The notes below the pieces were generated by a model. That model had not been told where the DNA came from. It made no database searches and saw nothing but the letters and a program-made list of their open reading frames with translations. From NCBI GenBank assembly GCA_026545225.1, contig CM048845.1:100188033-100252032 (forward strand): DNA of 64,000 nt, in the 5' to 3' direction. The stretch comes from Cornus controversa. Taxonomy: Eukaryota > Streptophyta > Magnoliopsida > Cornales > Cornaceae. Shown one piece after another: positions 1 to 12,537 of this stretch (within the stretch, counting starts at the first letter, position 1; every line of letters starts with the position of its first letter). Made by a program: the position numbers and the translations under genes.

Positions 1-147
1 TAAAAGTAATAAAATGAAACACTGGGGGAAAAAAGTATATAAATGAACTAAGGGGCCAGCTTAGGGGGGGCAGGTCCCCCTCGAAGCCTAAAGTATATAA
101 ATGAACTAAGGGGCCAGCTTAGGGTGGGCAGGTCCCCCTCGAAGCCT
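1..147. repeat. 58-bp tandem duplication at the left edge
   Basis: A unit beginning AAGTATATAAATGAACTAAG starts at 33 and again at 91, so the period is 58 bp. The two copies differ by few bases and each carries a GC-rich stretch with GGGGCC and CCCCCTCGAAGCC, unlike the AT-rich surroundings. It lies in what should be an intron, or the 3' part, of the LRR gene, because the next LRR exon is not visible between 1 and 321. The origin is unknown; a transposon end is possible. Confidence 0.75.
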
Positions 148-321
148 TAGCTGGCTCCGGCCTTGTGTGAAAGACCAGGGTTCAGGCTGTCAAACCCAAA
201 TGTACATGATAACAGGCATGGAGATTTTAGATATGAAAGTGTACCTTCTATAAAATGATTCTGAGAATCAGGTTATTAAAGGAGACAATAAGATTTGAAC
301 AGTACACTAAAATCTGAATAC

Positions 322-3300
322 CTGTTTCACATTATTATTGTCTAAGCAGAGTGACTTTAGGTGAACAAGATTGCAAACTGAAGAGGGAAGTTCCTCAATA
401 GAATTTTCTGCCAAAAAAAAATTCACAATAATATTGATGAGTGAGAAAAGGGGTAAAAAGATAAGCAAGCATGGTATCTCAGGATAAACAAATAACACAG
501 AGGAATATCAGAAATTGATCACCAAGGTATCGGTTATGTTCAAAAGGCATGGGTTATGTTTTACAATGAAAGTTCAAATAGTTTTCCTATCAAGCAATTT
601 ATCCGAAATTCTTGCAATAAAACCAAAGAGAATATAGAAGAGAATGTACGTAAAATGGAAGAACCAAGGCATAAACAACTCCAGCTTCCATCTACTACGA
701 TAACACTGGAATTTGTAACCACCAAGAGATAAACTAATATGAGACTTGCTATCTCAATGCTAAATCTCAAAAGTGCAACCAAGATTTATGGTCTATATAT
801 GCAAGATTTATTCAGGTCATCCACAATCCAATAAGAATTGTTCAGGACAGCCACATTAATCAATTATCGCTATTCTGCTTTATCACAAAGGAAAAATAGG
901 CTCTATTCTGCTTTATCACAAAGGAAAAAGAGGCTTAGGCACAAGGACCTCTCTTTCTACTGTTGCCAATGGCTCTCCTGATCACCATAGGGATAAAAGA
1001 AGTCTAATCTAGTTTCTGCTTAATCATATAGGTGCAAGTCTTGCTGGTTTCATTTAGACTACAGATAAAACCTTCCAGGAAATTAGATAATTTCTTAGCT
1101 GATGTAAGACTTTTTTTTTCCGCTAGGTAAGGTTAATTTTAATAAAGATATACAAAGAAGAAAGAAGCTCCACAGACACACTCAACCTAGAAGAAAACTC
1201 TGACAGCCCGAGAGAGGCAGCCTAGCAAACAATCATGGAAACTTATTATTTGTGATGAACAATCATGTCATAATCCTATTACTGCCCTAGACACAACATC
1301 ATGAAACGGAAACAACGGGGACATTGAAATACAGAAGTCATCAATTTCAGAAATTAAGCTACATAAAATTGTGAAATAACCAAGCATACATCGTGGAGGT
1401 TAAAGTGAGAAAGTCACTAACCACTAAATCAAAAGACTTAGGAACAGAATTGAACATTCATTTGCAGAACTGTGTTGTGTAACCCTTGTGTAAGATATCA
1501 TGGGTAAAATGCTACAGCAAACTTGAGAAGAAAAGTACAGTGAAAAAAAAATGCATACAAAATCTTACAGAACATAACATCAGGTCCTGCTAGCATCTAG
1601 ATAAGTCTTTTACCACACAAGCGCTTAAAAGGAGGACTGCATGGCTATATGGCATGTTTTATGTGTCTAAAAAATATCATAGGATTGGGTCAATGTTTGG
1701 ATGTGGTATACATTCAAGGCCCAAAATAATGAATTTCTTATGCAATATAAGTTTATTTCACATGTCTACATAGATTTGTCCCAATTTATGGCCCATCAAG
1801 TTCTTCTGACAATTAGTACTCATCAGCCAAACTTATTTTATCCCAATTACATTTTCTCTTTACACACAACAGCTCCACTGCTCGCAATAACTTGATGACA
1901 AACTACAATCTATCCAACTCACGACTGCAATGACAAATAGATCGAAGGTTCTCTCTCTTTTTGTTTCTCATATTTCCTCTCATGCGAGCACCAATGATGG
2001 ACTCACGAGCATCGTTGCATTACTGTGCAATTCTGGAGATCCGTGGTGATTTCATCCATCTTCAAAGTCTTTAGGTATGTTTATATACACATTAATCTAA
2101 TAATTGTATATGTGTGTGTATATTACTACACAGATTGATGCGTAAACAAGCTTGATTGGGCCAAACCAAGTTCGTCAAAATATTTCTAAGCCAGGCTCGT
2201 TTGAACATGAGCCAAGCTCAAAGAGTTCTTTGACTATAGCGAGCCAAGCTCAAACACCCCAAAGCTCAGTTTAGCTCAGTTCAGTTATCAATCAAGTGCC
2301 CAAGTGTGTGAGTATGCAAGTCCAAGAGTGAATAATTGACAAAGTCAACTACAAAACTAGTGGGACATACGAGCAATTGATTATTTGTTTGGACAAGTGT
2401 TGGAAAGAGCCACATGGGTTTGTCTGAGCACTAATGCCACGTAAAATGTAAAATAACAATCTTCATTAAAGGAGGTTAGATGTTAGATATTTTCCTAATT
2501 CCCCAAACTATGTAAATTGCAATAGTTTTCTTTAAACATGAAGATTCAGAATGATTAAAAGATAGATGGAAAGTTACCATTTGCTTGTAGTTCTTCCAGA
2601 GAGAAGCAACTTCCAATTGATTCTGGAAGAAACTTTAACTTGTTGTTTGAGGCATTTAAGAGCACCAACTGCATTGTCAAACAATTCATTTTAGTTTATG
2701 AAACTAAAATATTAAAGATAAAACATTTATATTCTATACCAGAATTTCAAATAATGAAATCATAATGTTCAAGAAACAGTTTTAAACTAGTTCTATGTAA
2801 ACCCTAACATCGTTCAACTGAAAACCCCAATCCGCAATTGGCAACAATAAAAGAAAAGAAATATTGTGTACTTGAACATATTCATTATCCTTAAGAATCA
2901 CGAGTCATGGGAAACACAAAGTTGGACTAGTATCATACAAGTGAAATGAGATGATAAAAGAGTTCTAAGATTGTTAAAAGAAATAATGATGACAAGTTTA
3001 CATAAATTCACACAAACAAAAACACAAGACAGGAAAGAGTATTCTTAAATAAACTTGAGAACTTTTAGAATTATGTACCAGCCTCCCACCCCCTAAACAA
3101 CAAAAAAGAAAAGGAAAAAAACAAAGCATTAAATAGAACAACAACAAGAAACATAGCCTTTTCCGAACTACTTGAGGTCGGACACATGAATCCTATTTTT
3201 CCATTTTTTTGTATCCAAAGTCGGGCATCAGTCAAACTCGAATATTCTTAAAATTCATGTTCATATTGCTTCTGACAAAAACTTACATTGGCTGTAAATT

Positions 3301-6300
3301 AATTAATGACAAAAAAGGTTTTGCAATTTTAACAAAACTATTGTAGAAAGTCAACCACAGTACCATGACCACCTCATTAGTGACACTGATTTATAGCATA
3401 CATGCATGTTACTTGTTAGACTACAATGACTGGAGCAGCACATGAGTAGGGTTTATGGTTACAAGATGCAATTACTCACATTGCGCAAGCTCCCTATAGT
3501 CTCAGGCAGACGCGTTAATAAATTTCCTGAGATGGACAACCGCTCAAGTCTTACCAACTGGCCTACTGAACACAGTAAAAATATATCTGGTTAAAAAACA
3601 AGTATAGCACCTTCTTCTGCAAGAAACAACGTTTTAAAGTTTAAAGATAAAACAAAAATAAGTAATAAAGTTAACTCGATTACAAGTGAAATCCCTTACT
3701 TAGAGAAGAAGAAGAAAATTACATTCATCAGGCAAGGTAGTAATTCGATTCGCATCAAGCATCATAACTTTTAAAGACTGAAGTTTCTCAAGGTCTATTG
3801 GAAGGCGCTCAATAAGGTTATCTGATAATACCTGAAAAGGAGTCATTCTATCAGGTATTCAAGTCACCTCAGAACATCATTCAATCACAACATCCATACC
3901 ATTACCCAGTACATAGATGCATAAATGCACATATTGATAACGTAAGAAGTATAATAGAGATAGACATATCTTAATGATCACAAACCACAATTGGTTGTAT
4001 GTCCAAGTATGATATCCCAAGAAAATCAGTCAAACAAATGCAGAGAACTCCTTGGTTAAAAAGAAAGTGAAAAAAAGAGATTGAGAGAGTACTAATATTC
4101 TAATATGATTATTCCTCTCAAATCTAGAGAGAAATTAACACACCAACTTTCCAATTCAAATCGACCTAAAAGAATCGCTCTGATAACACAGTTACAGTTC
4201 AGGTATTCTGGAATGATTTGATAAAACATACTTCCAAACTAGGAATCTGGTTCAGAAGCTCCAGAATAATTTGACAGGAACCCAAAATTAAATGAGTAAG
4301 AAAAAAAATGCTTGTTGGGGGCTAAATGTTATATTCTTAGAAGATTTCTTTTTAAACGGTTCTTTCCTACAAGAACTAGTAGGAAGGACCCATCAAATTA
4401 TCAATTATTAACGGCTTATTTGTCCTTCAAATACTAGTGATTCAGGAACAAAGAATTATACAAGTTAAATTCAGGTTTCTTTCATTTGATTCAAGCAAGG
4501 TTGTCAGCATTGGGATTCTACATAGGATCAATGGAGGGTCCATAGTATCAGGATCGCAGAATTGTAAGATTCTATAAAACAAGTATAAAAATAAATAGAG
4601 AATAAGGATAAACAAAACATCATCAACATTATAGCAAAAATCATTTAACATTAAAAGATACTAAAAGAATAAAGACACATGACAAACACTTGAAACCAAT
4701 TTCTTGATTTCCTCTATGCAAGAATGCCAACATAACAGCCAAGAAGACTTTCATAGAAGTAATTAAGGCAAAGCCTAAACCTATGTTACATGGACTCTTC
4801 AAAAGTAGTGAAGTACCCATGTCGGACACATATTGCTCGGACATGGGTATGGGATATGTGTCAGACACTTTTGGTTGGACATGTACTTAAAAAGCATATC
4901 CAATCATTCAATTTTATTATATTATTACTTTAAAATGAGTTAAATGCCTATATTGAACACTAAGTTACATAAAAACATTACTTTACTCTAGAAAATAAAA
5001 TAATTAAATAAAAAGAACATTTAGTAGTGTCCATGTGTCATTCTGTTTGGAAATTTAACACATCCGACGCATGAATACATACCCGTACCTGACAGATGTA
5101 CCCGAGTCCATGTAACATAGGCCTAAACAAAGAGAAAAAAGGAACAGAGAAATAAAGAGATAAAATAGTAATTTAGTGGCCTAATTATGTGAGCAATTTT
5201 GTTGGAAAGATTATTTTTTGGTTGAGAAGAAGAACAAAACAGAGAGAAAGAAAGAACAAAGTGTTAAAAACAAGGTCTCTCTTTTTTTCCAGAATGGGCA
5301 AATAATAGGCAGGGAAATTGAGCTCTCTTTATTTTTTGTTTTGAAAAAGGAAGAAAAAAAAAAGAAAAATGAAGAATAATAGAGCAAAATAGAGGAAATT
5401 TTTTAAGTTTTGACTCAAAACTTTGAAATTCAGAACTGGATCTTGCCTACCTTTGAAGTTAGGTCTATGCTTTTGATTCTTTTTTTGTTCTTTTTAAATG
5501 CAATTAGGCTAAAGTGTTGGGCTTCATATTTAAAAACCTTAAATTTCTTCACCAAGAATAGGTTGTAGGCCCAAATAAATCCAAAAAAAGAACAAAGCAA
5601 CATGATTTAGTAGGAGCGGTAGGATTGTGCGATCCTACATGATTCTACAATCCTAATTCCAATCTTGCTTCCAAGCGATTATTCATGCGATCCGAATTGA
5701 CTTAGAAATTTCTGACAGATCGGGATTTTAACAACCATGGATTCAAGAATACGAATAATTTCAGAATCTCAAGTATGAAATCAAGAATTTTGCTTACTGT
5801 ATAGAAAGAAAAAAGAAATCAAGAATTTTTAACAGCCCTTACTGAACCACAATCACCCTAGAAACTGGAAATTCTCACCAGATATCCCAACTTTTCTTAA
5901 CATAACAATTTCCTAATCAGATGTCCTTGAAGAAACAAACGTTCATGTATACACAAAATAGAGGTATACTAAAATTCTTCTTCTTGCATGTAAAATAAGA
6001 CGCACACCAAATTTAGAGCTAAGAAAGCAGTTGAATGAGAAAAGAAAGGATGTAGAGAGTAAAGCAATAACTAAAGAATTTTGTGAGGATCGATAAGAAC
6101 TGTAAGTGCAGATATGGAGCAGAGGAAGTAAGATCGTTGGTAGAGTCGCCACTAAAGGTGTAAAACAGAAGTACATGTATGTGCATTTGTGGGTATCGTC
6201 TCAGGGTGAAAAGAACCAAAAGAGTGTATAACTCTCTTGCGCGCCAGAAATGAGAAGCATATGAGATGTGTTTTGTGCCCATAAGTTATGGGCTTGCATG

Positions 6301-9300
6301 GCAAATTTATAATGGTAGCAAGGCCCAGAAAATCAAGTTCCTTTACATGAAAAGAAAAAACACACACACACACAAAGAAGCTGATCTTTTATAAGCATCC
6401 AATATATCCAACAAACAGACAAGCACAATCACACCAATAACTAAGCTTCCTCTCTGCTTCATAAAATCTGTCTCCCATAGAGTCATAGACCATATGACAA
6501 TACTTTTTTTCTCCCTAAGATCGTGAGAAAGATCATCCTTGTGAACAAGGTGGTTGCATTTAAAAATATCAACCAATTAGACACTGTCAACGTATGGATT
6601 TTGGTTCAAATAACAATATAATATCCTTTTTTTTTTTGGCATATGTGTAGTGCAACACAAGGTTGTTAAAATCGCAAGTCAACTCGTAGAATCGCACGAT
6701 TCTACGATCCGAAATTACAAAATCGAGTCAAATCGCACCTAAATCGTTCGTAACATAGAATTGAATTAGAATCTATAGAATCAAAATTTGAATCGTAGAA
6801 TCGTACGATTTTGTACGATTCTTACGATTCTATTAAAACCTGTTAATTGGACTTTTTTATGGGCTGTTTTAACAATTCATAAATATTTTCTAAGTCTGTT
6901 GGGCATTTGGGCTACAATACTTCACTTTTAAATAGAAATCCTCAAAGCCCAACAGATTTGGGCCCAATATATTATAAGTTATGATATATTAAAAAAAGAA
7001 AGACGGGAAACCCTAGCTTTGTTTGGACTTTGAAGTTTGAACAGCACGGCGCAAGATGAGTGAAGAGAGACAGAGAGTGAAGACCTGTGAAGTGTGAACT
7101 GTCGAACTCGAAGACGACTCCAGCAACATCTTACCGTCGAAGCCTTCTCTTTCGCAACCTTCTCTTTCGCAGCTTCGGAAACATCGAACTGTTGAAGATT
7201 TGAAGAGTGAAGACCACAGCTACGGCAAGCATCGACGACCTTCGACAAATTCCAACACAGCTCCGGCAAGCTTCGACGACCTCGCAGCCGCGAGCATCAC
7301 CTCTTACCCAGCCCAAGACCACCTCTCAGCTTCTTTCTCTTCTCTCTTTCTCTCTCTAACTTTCCCCTCTCTCTCTAGCTTTTCTCTTATTTTATAAGAT
7401 ATATATATATATATGAGTACAGTAGTTATAATGGCCATCGAGACAGCTGCAGAACATATTCCTTTGAAACTTAAAAGGATAAGATCAATATTACAACTCA
7501 CAAGTCTATATACCAAATACCGAAGTCATTAAATGGTTTTGTGCTGCGGGCCCTACAAACCATTTTGCTGGGCAAAGCAAGAGTCTGTGAAAGGCTAAGG
7601 CTGACTATATAATGGAAAGGTTGATCATTTAATTTTTATTTCCTCCACACATTATTCTATGCAAATGATATACACTATTATATCATTCGAGATCATTGCT
7701 AAAAAATGCTCTCACTTTATTCGTAAATCATGCATATAATAATATATATATACACATCCACCACCTATATATAATTATATATATTCATCATATATATAAT
7801 TATATGTATATAATTTAATCCAAGGTCTATCAAATTAATTAAATGGCTTTATGAAAATTTTGAGTTATTACAATATATGTTTGGAGTGGTATTTTTTATA
7901 TATTTTTGTGTTTTGTGCTTATTGTTGCTATATTTTAAAGGTATAATTGTTTAAAAAATTGGTTTGAATTGTTTTTCTACTAGTTTTGTAGAATCTTACG
8001 ATTCACGATTCGATTCTACGATTCCGATTCTACGAAACCCAAATCGATTCTACCTAGAATCCCGATCCTGATAACCTTGGTGCAACAATACAACCATGTC
8101 TCGGGAGTTGAACCTTGCACCTCCCTCTTTAAGGGGAAGGCAAGAGAAGCCACTCATGCTAAACACCTGGTTGTAATATAAGACCCTTTCACATCTTCTC
8201 CCATTTCAATATTTACATTAAGCAGATCCTATACTAATTAGGAACTCACTGATCTAAATTATTAGAGCTCACATTTAAGAGCTACAAGCTCAATGTTTCC
8301 CTTGACTAGTTCTTACATCCTGTGTTGTAACCCAGTATTAGTTTTCATTTTATCAGTGAAGGAAAGGAATGCAGAACTATCATTTACATTAGCAGATACA
8401 GGAATCATTGAAGACTACAAATATTGCAGAGGAAAGTAAACTCTAACAAAGATAAGCTGTTTTGTGTTCAATTAGGTCTATATTGCCAGAATTAGTAGTT
8501 CCCATAATAATTTCTCATTATCTTGAACTCTCTCTCTCTCTGCGATACCAATGTGACTGTCTGCATTATTCTATCAACACATAAAGCCAAATTGTTCCCA
8601 GATATATTAAACATCTGTCTTGATCATGATTGTCTTTTAGCTGATATGTATTACCAAATTTTCTTGTACTGGAGAACATCTGCCTGGCATGAAAATTTAG
8701 GATCATAAATTTTCTGTGTTTGCTTTTGCAAACCCTTGTCATTTTCACAAGGTTATGTTCCAATTACCCATGTACATCACAGGATAAGAACTAGTTTTAA
8801 AGTACAGTGCACGTTAAGCTCAGCAGAGAAAACATAAAGGAAAAAAAAAATAGTACAATGCAAGTTGAAAGGTGAATTTATCCATACATGAATGTAATCA
8901 AAGAATGGAAACAGTGCAGAACTGCTAAATTTGATTCACCATTGGAGGAACAATAAAAGCCTGAAACACTGCATAGTGCTTATGATATACATTTTTCTCC
9001 TACAAAATGCTAAAAACCAATTCAACATCTCAATAGTAGTCAAGAAAATAATTTTAAAGTATTATAATATACATTTTTTCTACTAGAAAATTCTAAAAAT
9101 ATATAATAATAAAAAATAAAAATAAAAAGCAATTCAACATCTAATTAGCAGTCAAGAAAATTATTTTAAAATGATCTTCTCGAAAGGCATAATCATAAAG
9201 GTAAACAAATGCAAACCTGTAACTCTTACCAGTCGCTGCATGTTAATTAGTTTGTTGATCTCCATAGGAACGTCAACTACAGAAGAACAGCAGGAAAAAA

Positions 9301-11411
9301 AATATATCAGCTTTACCAAAAGAAAGATTTTTAAAAAAGAAATATAAAGCAAGGTTCCATACAAGGGAGTCAAAATATCTAATTCCTATGTACTAATGGA
9401 AAATATCATATGGCCCCAGCATCTGAAGCGTGCAAGTTACTGACATTAATAACAACTAAAACTAGACTAATTCCAAAAGTCCACAACAAAAAATAAAGTA
9501 AATGTGTAAAACAGAAAAGCACAGCTGCAAGTGTAGACACAAGTTATTCTACTGTGACCATTTGATTGTATTATCATCTCCATATGCAATTAAGAATGGT
9601 GGGAATAGGCACAATGAGGTGGTTTATGGAAACTAAAGAGCATTACCTAATTTATTGTGTGTTAAATCAAGAGTGCGTACAGATCTGTCCAGGTCAAGAA
9701 CTTCATCTGGAAATGTCTGTTACAGTTAAAAACAACTAGTCAGTACATCATAAGCTACATAGATAATAAACTTAAGCAAAACAAAGCGCAAGAAAACAAC
9801 AAAATGTGTACCAATCTATTCAGTCATCTATTTTACATACACTTCCAAATCATAATCAGATTGTAGAAATATTTCCAAGGGGAACTCAGAGAAGGATTGC
9901 CTGCTAACCTAAAAATCTAATCTTATTACTCATGTAATCAAATAGATCATTCATTCTTCATCAAATCATTTTCTTATCATCCACAAATGGATGTTAGCAA
10001 ATTGCAGTTCTAATTAAATTAAACATTCTCAACCCAACTGAAAATCCAAACCAAACAGTTAGAAAGCAAAATCACAACTCCAATTATAACATCTATAGTG
10101 GAATGCTATTTAAATACCCTATCAACACTTCATTGAATTCTACATGTACCATCAAACTGAATTAACCATGATTCAGTTGGCAATTTCAAGATATTAAGCC
10201 AAAATTATGTGTGAGAAAAGGTATCATATAAATTTGGGTCAAGCTGATGAAGAAATTAATCGATCAAAGTCCATTGGTTTAAAAGGGGAAGCAATCCCTG
10301 TCTCAAATGGTCAGTCATGGCCAAAGTCTAAAGACACATTCCCATCTATTTTGCATGCACATTCACGCATAAAAACAAATACACATATGTATTTATCTGT
10401 CGTGTGTGTGTGTGTGTGTCGAAAGAGAGAGAGGGTGGAACTAAACCAATAGCCTAGAGGTCATGATGAAAATGAATAGTGAAAAGGCCAAGAACTTCCT
10501 ATGACATGATATAGTCCAAGGGAAAGGATTCTATAAAGATAATAAATAGAAGTCACTTTTGAGGGCATATAATCACTTGCCAAGTCATCAGATCCATGGT
10601 GAAGAATGAGCACATTTTAAGTAAAAAAAGACAAGTTAAAGTAACTTCCCATTTTGAAAGTAGCATGTGCTTTAAGGAGCAACCAAAATGGAAATGGAAG
10701 CTGGATTTGAAGCAGAAAAAACTTAACACAATTGCCACTTCCAAATCTATTTAAGGAGCAACCAAAAATTCCTAATAATCATAATCTGTGAGATTACAAA
10801 AAGATGCATGCAACCAATTTTGCAGGTTACACGGAATTTGTCGCATAAGTTGCAATGTGACATCTATAAATTTCCCTTTTCTTTATTCTTTTTTGTTATG
10901 CGTATTAAGATCATCGAGACCAACTAAATTTTAAATTCCTTCCTCAAAAGAAGAACATTATTCATATACAATTGGCATGATATTGATCCAAGACAATCAT
11001 AAGAAATAAACAAACAAACAAAAGATTGGATCAAAAGGCTAATTGCAGCATACATGAAAAAATACTAGTGACAATCACAATAACCATGCCAATGAACTTT
11101 TAACCATGATACAGCCAAAACCAGTCATCATCTGTAACTAAGCAATATCTAACCGTCTCATATGCACCACAATACTAAACAAACTAATGCAAATTAAACA
11201 ATTGTATTGATCATGCCCTTTCTTCCCACCTCTACCAAATACTCATTTTCCAATTAACCCCAAACTCAATTTCCTAACATTTTGAGCAGATAATTCCAGA
11301 AGCCCCCAAAAGCCAACAAACAAATACATAAACAGATAGAAAACATACATATATGCATATGAAATTGCATAAAAATAACGCATCAACATATATGCATATG
11401 TGCGTGCGTAT

Positions 11412-11474
<63 letters not shown>

Positions 11475-11592
11475 TAAGAAGGTGGGTGTGTACCTTCAAT
11501 TTAGAGTCGCGCAGAGCCACAATGCCTGTTGATCGCCAGCGAGCAATCCGAGTCGCTTTGGAATCGGCGTTCTTGCTGCTGTAACACCCCAT
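322..11592 (-). CDS. Leucine-rich repeat protein with MGC N-terminus (plant intracellular LRR type), 3' end outside window
   Basis: Seven coding exons on the minus strand keep frame through consensus GT-AG introns: 11494-11592, 9647-9716, 9230-9276, 3723-3831, 3480-3565, 2578-2668 and 322-407 (588 nt, 196 codons). The start MGCYSSK fits an N-myristoylation signal (Gly2, Ser6) with a palmitoylatable Cys3, so membrane attachment is likely. From about residue 34 on, the protein is a run of short intracellular-type LRRs of about 23 residues (motifs such as LDLTHNKL, LSDNLIERLP, LSISGNLLTRLP, LNASNNKLKFLP), without signal peptide, transmembrane segment or kinase. That resembles the plant Ras-group-related LRR proteins, presumed protein-binding scaffolds. 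The last visible exon ends LDNNNVKQ followed by a GT donor; the remaining C-terminus lies beyond position 1. Intron 3 (3832-9229, 5.4 kb) is swollen by transposons. Exon chain is certain, biological role is not. Confidence 0.88.
870..935. repeat. 33-bp tandem duplication in LRR intron
   Basis: A unit beginning CTATTCTGCTTTATCACAAA occurs at 870 and again at 903, nearly identical. It lies in the intron between exons 6 and 7 of the LRR gene. No function is evident. Confidence 0.8.
4496..5739. mobile_element. hAT-like non-autonomous transposon A (CAAGGTTGT ends, 8-bp TSD)
   Basis: The element starts CAAGGTTGTCA and ends TTTTAACAACCATG, imperfect terminal inverted repeats. It is flanked by identical 8-bp direct repeats GATTCAAG at 4488-4495 and 5740-5747, the target-duplication length of hAT transposons. 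The right end is rich in subterminal motifs such as GCGATCCTACATGATTCTAC, and GGATTCTAC motifs occur near the left end; such repeats are typical transposase-binding arrays. No transposase is encoded. It sits in intron 3 of the LRR gene and itself carries a nested MITE at 4781-5120. It belongs to the same family as the element at 6658-8079. Confidence 0.82.
4781..5120. mobile_element. 340-bp hAT-type MITE nested in hAT-like element A
   Basis: Perfect 17-bp terminal inverted repeats CTATGTTACATGGACTC / GAGTCCATGTAACATAG bound the element. Exact 8-bp target duplications GCCTAAAC lie at 4773-4780 and 5121-5128. There is no coding potential. Internal motifs CATGTCGGACACAT and ACCCGTACCTGACAGATGT repeat in inverted form near both ends. 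The perfect TIRs and TSD imply a fairly recent insertion, younger than the host element. Confidence 0.92.
6658..8079. mobile_element. hAT-like non-autonomous transposon B (same family as A)
   Basis: The element starts CAAGGTTGTTAAAATCG and ends CGATCCTGATAACCTTG. Exact 8-bp target duplications GTGCAACA flank it at 6650-6657 and 8080-8087. Both ends carry dense subterminal repeats around CGATTCTACGATT (about 6676-6835 and 7990-8065). The middle (about 6990-7390) is far more GC-rich than the flanks and contains AAACCCTAG and CTTCTCTTTCGCA repeats; it reads like a transcribed 5' leader but has no recognisable transposase. It lies in intron 3 of the LRR gene. Confidence 0.88.
8089..8172 (-). repeat. 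Possible tRNA-derived SINE fragment
   Basis: On the minus strand, TAGCATGAGTGGC near 8149-8161 resembles a pol III A box. GGTTCAACTCCC at 8103-8114 resembles a B box, about 35 nt downstream, close to tRNA spacing. The fragment abuts the right target duplication of hAT-like element B. No poly-A tail or target duplication could be delimited, so this remains a candidate. Confidence 0.35.
11412..11474. repeat. (TA)n-(GA)n microsatellite next to LRR exon 1 donor
   Basis: A run of TA repeats passes into GA/TAGA repeats and ends about 20 bp downstream (in the direction of transcription) of the exon 1 splice donor at 11493. Similar pyrimidine/purine runs lie beside exons of DGK and RPS19. Confidence 0.9.
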
Positions 11593-12476
11593 CTTCGTCC
11601 GATTCCGAGTGAAAAATATCAACCCAATAATCTCATCAATTTCTCTCTCACACAAACTCGACTCTCAGACGAAGAAAAATGGTGCTGTAGAAAAATGAGT
11701 CGTAGAACAGAAACGAGACTTTGAACATCAAAGCGCGTTGGCCTTTTTGTCTATGTTTTTCTGTTTGTTGTTTGTGCCCAAAATAAAATAAAAATTACAA
11801 ATAAATCCTTAGCACTTTTAGAAATATAAGACAATCAAATCCTACAAATAACTTCTCTTTTTTTTCTTTTTTTTTTTTCTTTTTTAAGAAAAAGATCTCC
11901 AATTATTTTTTCTTTTTTTTTTTAAAAAAAAATGACAACTACATTTCTCTCTTTACTCCTGTGGAATTGAAAATTTGAGACTCAATCTAAAAGTTGTGAA
12001 GTTACCTCCTGATAATATTAATCTCAACTTTATTTCTCTATTTGTTTTAAAAAAGTATATCATTGCATTATTTAACCAGTGCCATTTAACTAAGTTACAT
12101 GATTGTTCTCAAGCTCCTATTATTGCTATGATAAAAATTGATGTGAAGTCTAATAACTTTGTTTTTAATTTACATTGTGTTGATTACTATTACATCAAAA
12201 TTCATGAGGCTATAATTTGATTGGTATCTCCTCTAGAAAAATAATTGTTTGTATTTTGTGTCAGGAAAAAAAAAATCGAGTGGGTGCTTGTAAAATCTAT
12301 ATGTATAGACCTAAGTGTAAGTGTTTGTGAGTTAACAAGTTTGATCTTTTGACAAAGTGGTGGTTTGAAGAACAATATTAGGTAAGAGAATAAAGATAAA
12401 AGGATGCTATTATAGGTATAACAGCATATCATTGAGGTAAGAGTTCACCAAATTAGGAGTTAGGGTTTTGTTGGAG

Positions 12477-12537
<61 letters not shown>

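Noticed and set aside
2140-2300. AGCTCA/GAGCC-rich segment in an LRR intron, similar in style to 34735-34900
   Set aside because: Shared motif composition suggests a transposon family, but no terminal repeats or target duplications could be delimited.
11975-12220. 81-codon open frame upstream of the LRR gene
   Set aside because: AT-rich sequence without recognisable motif or splice context; expected by chance.
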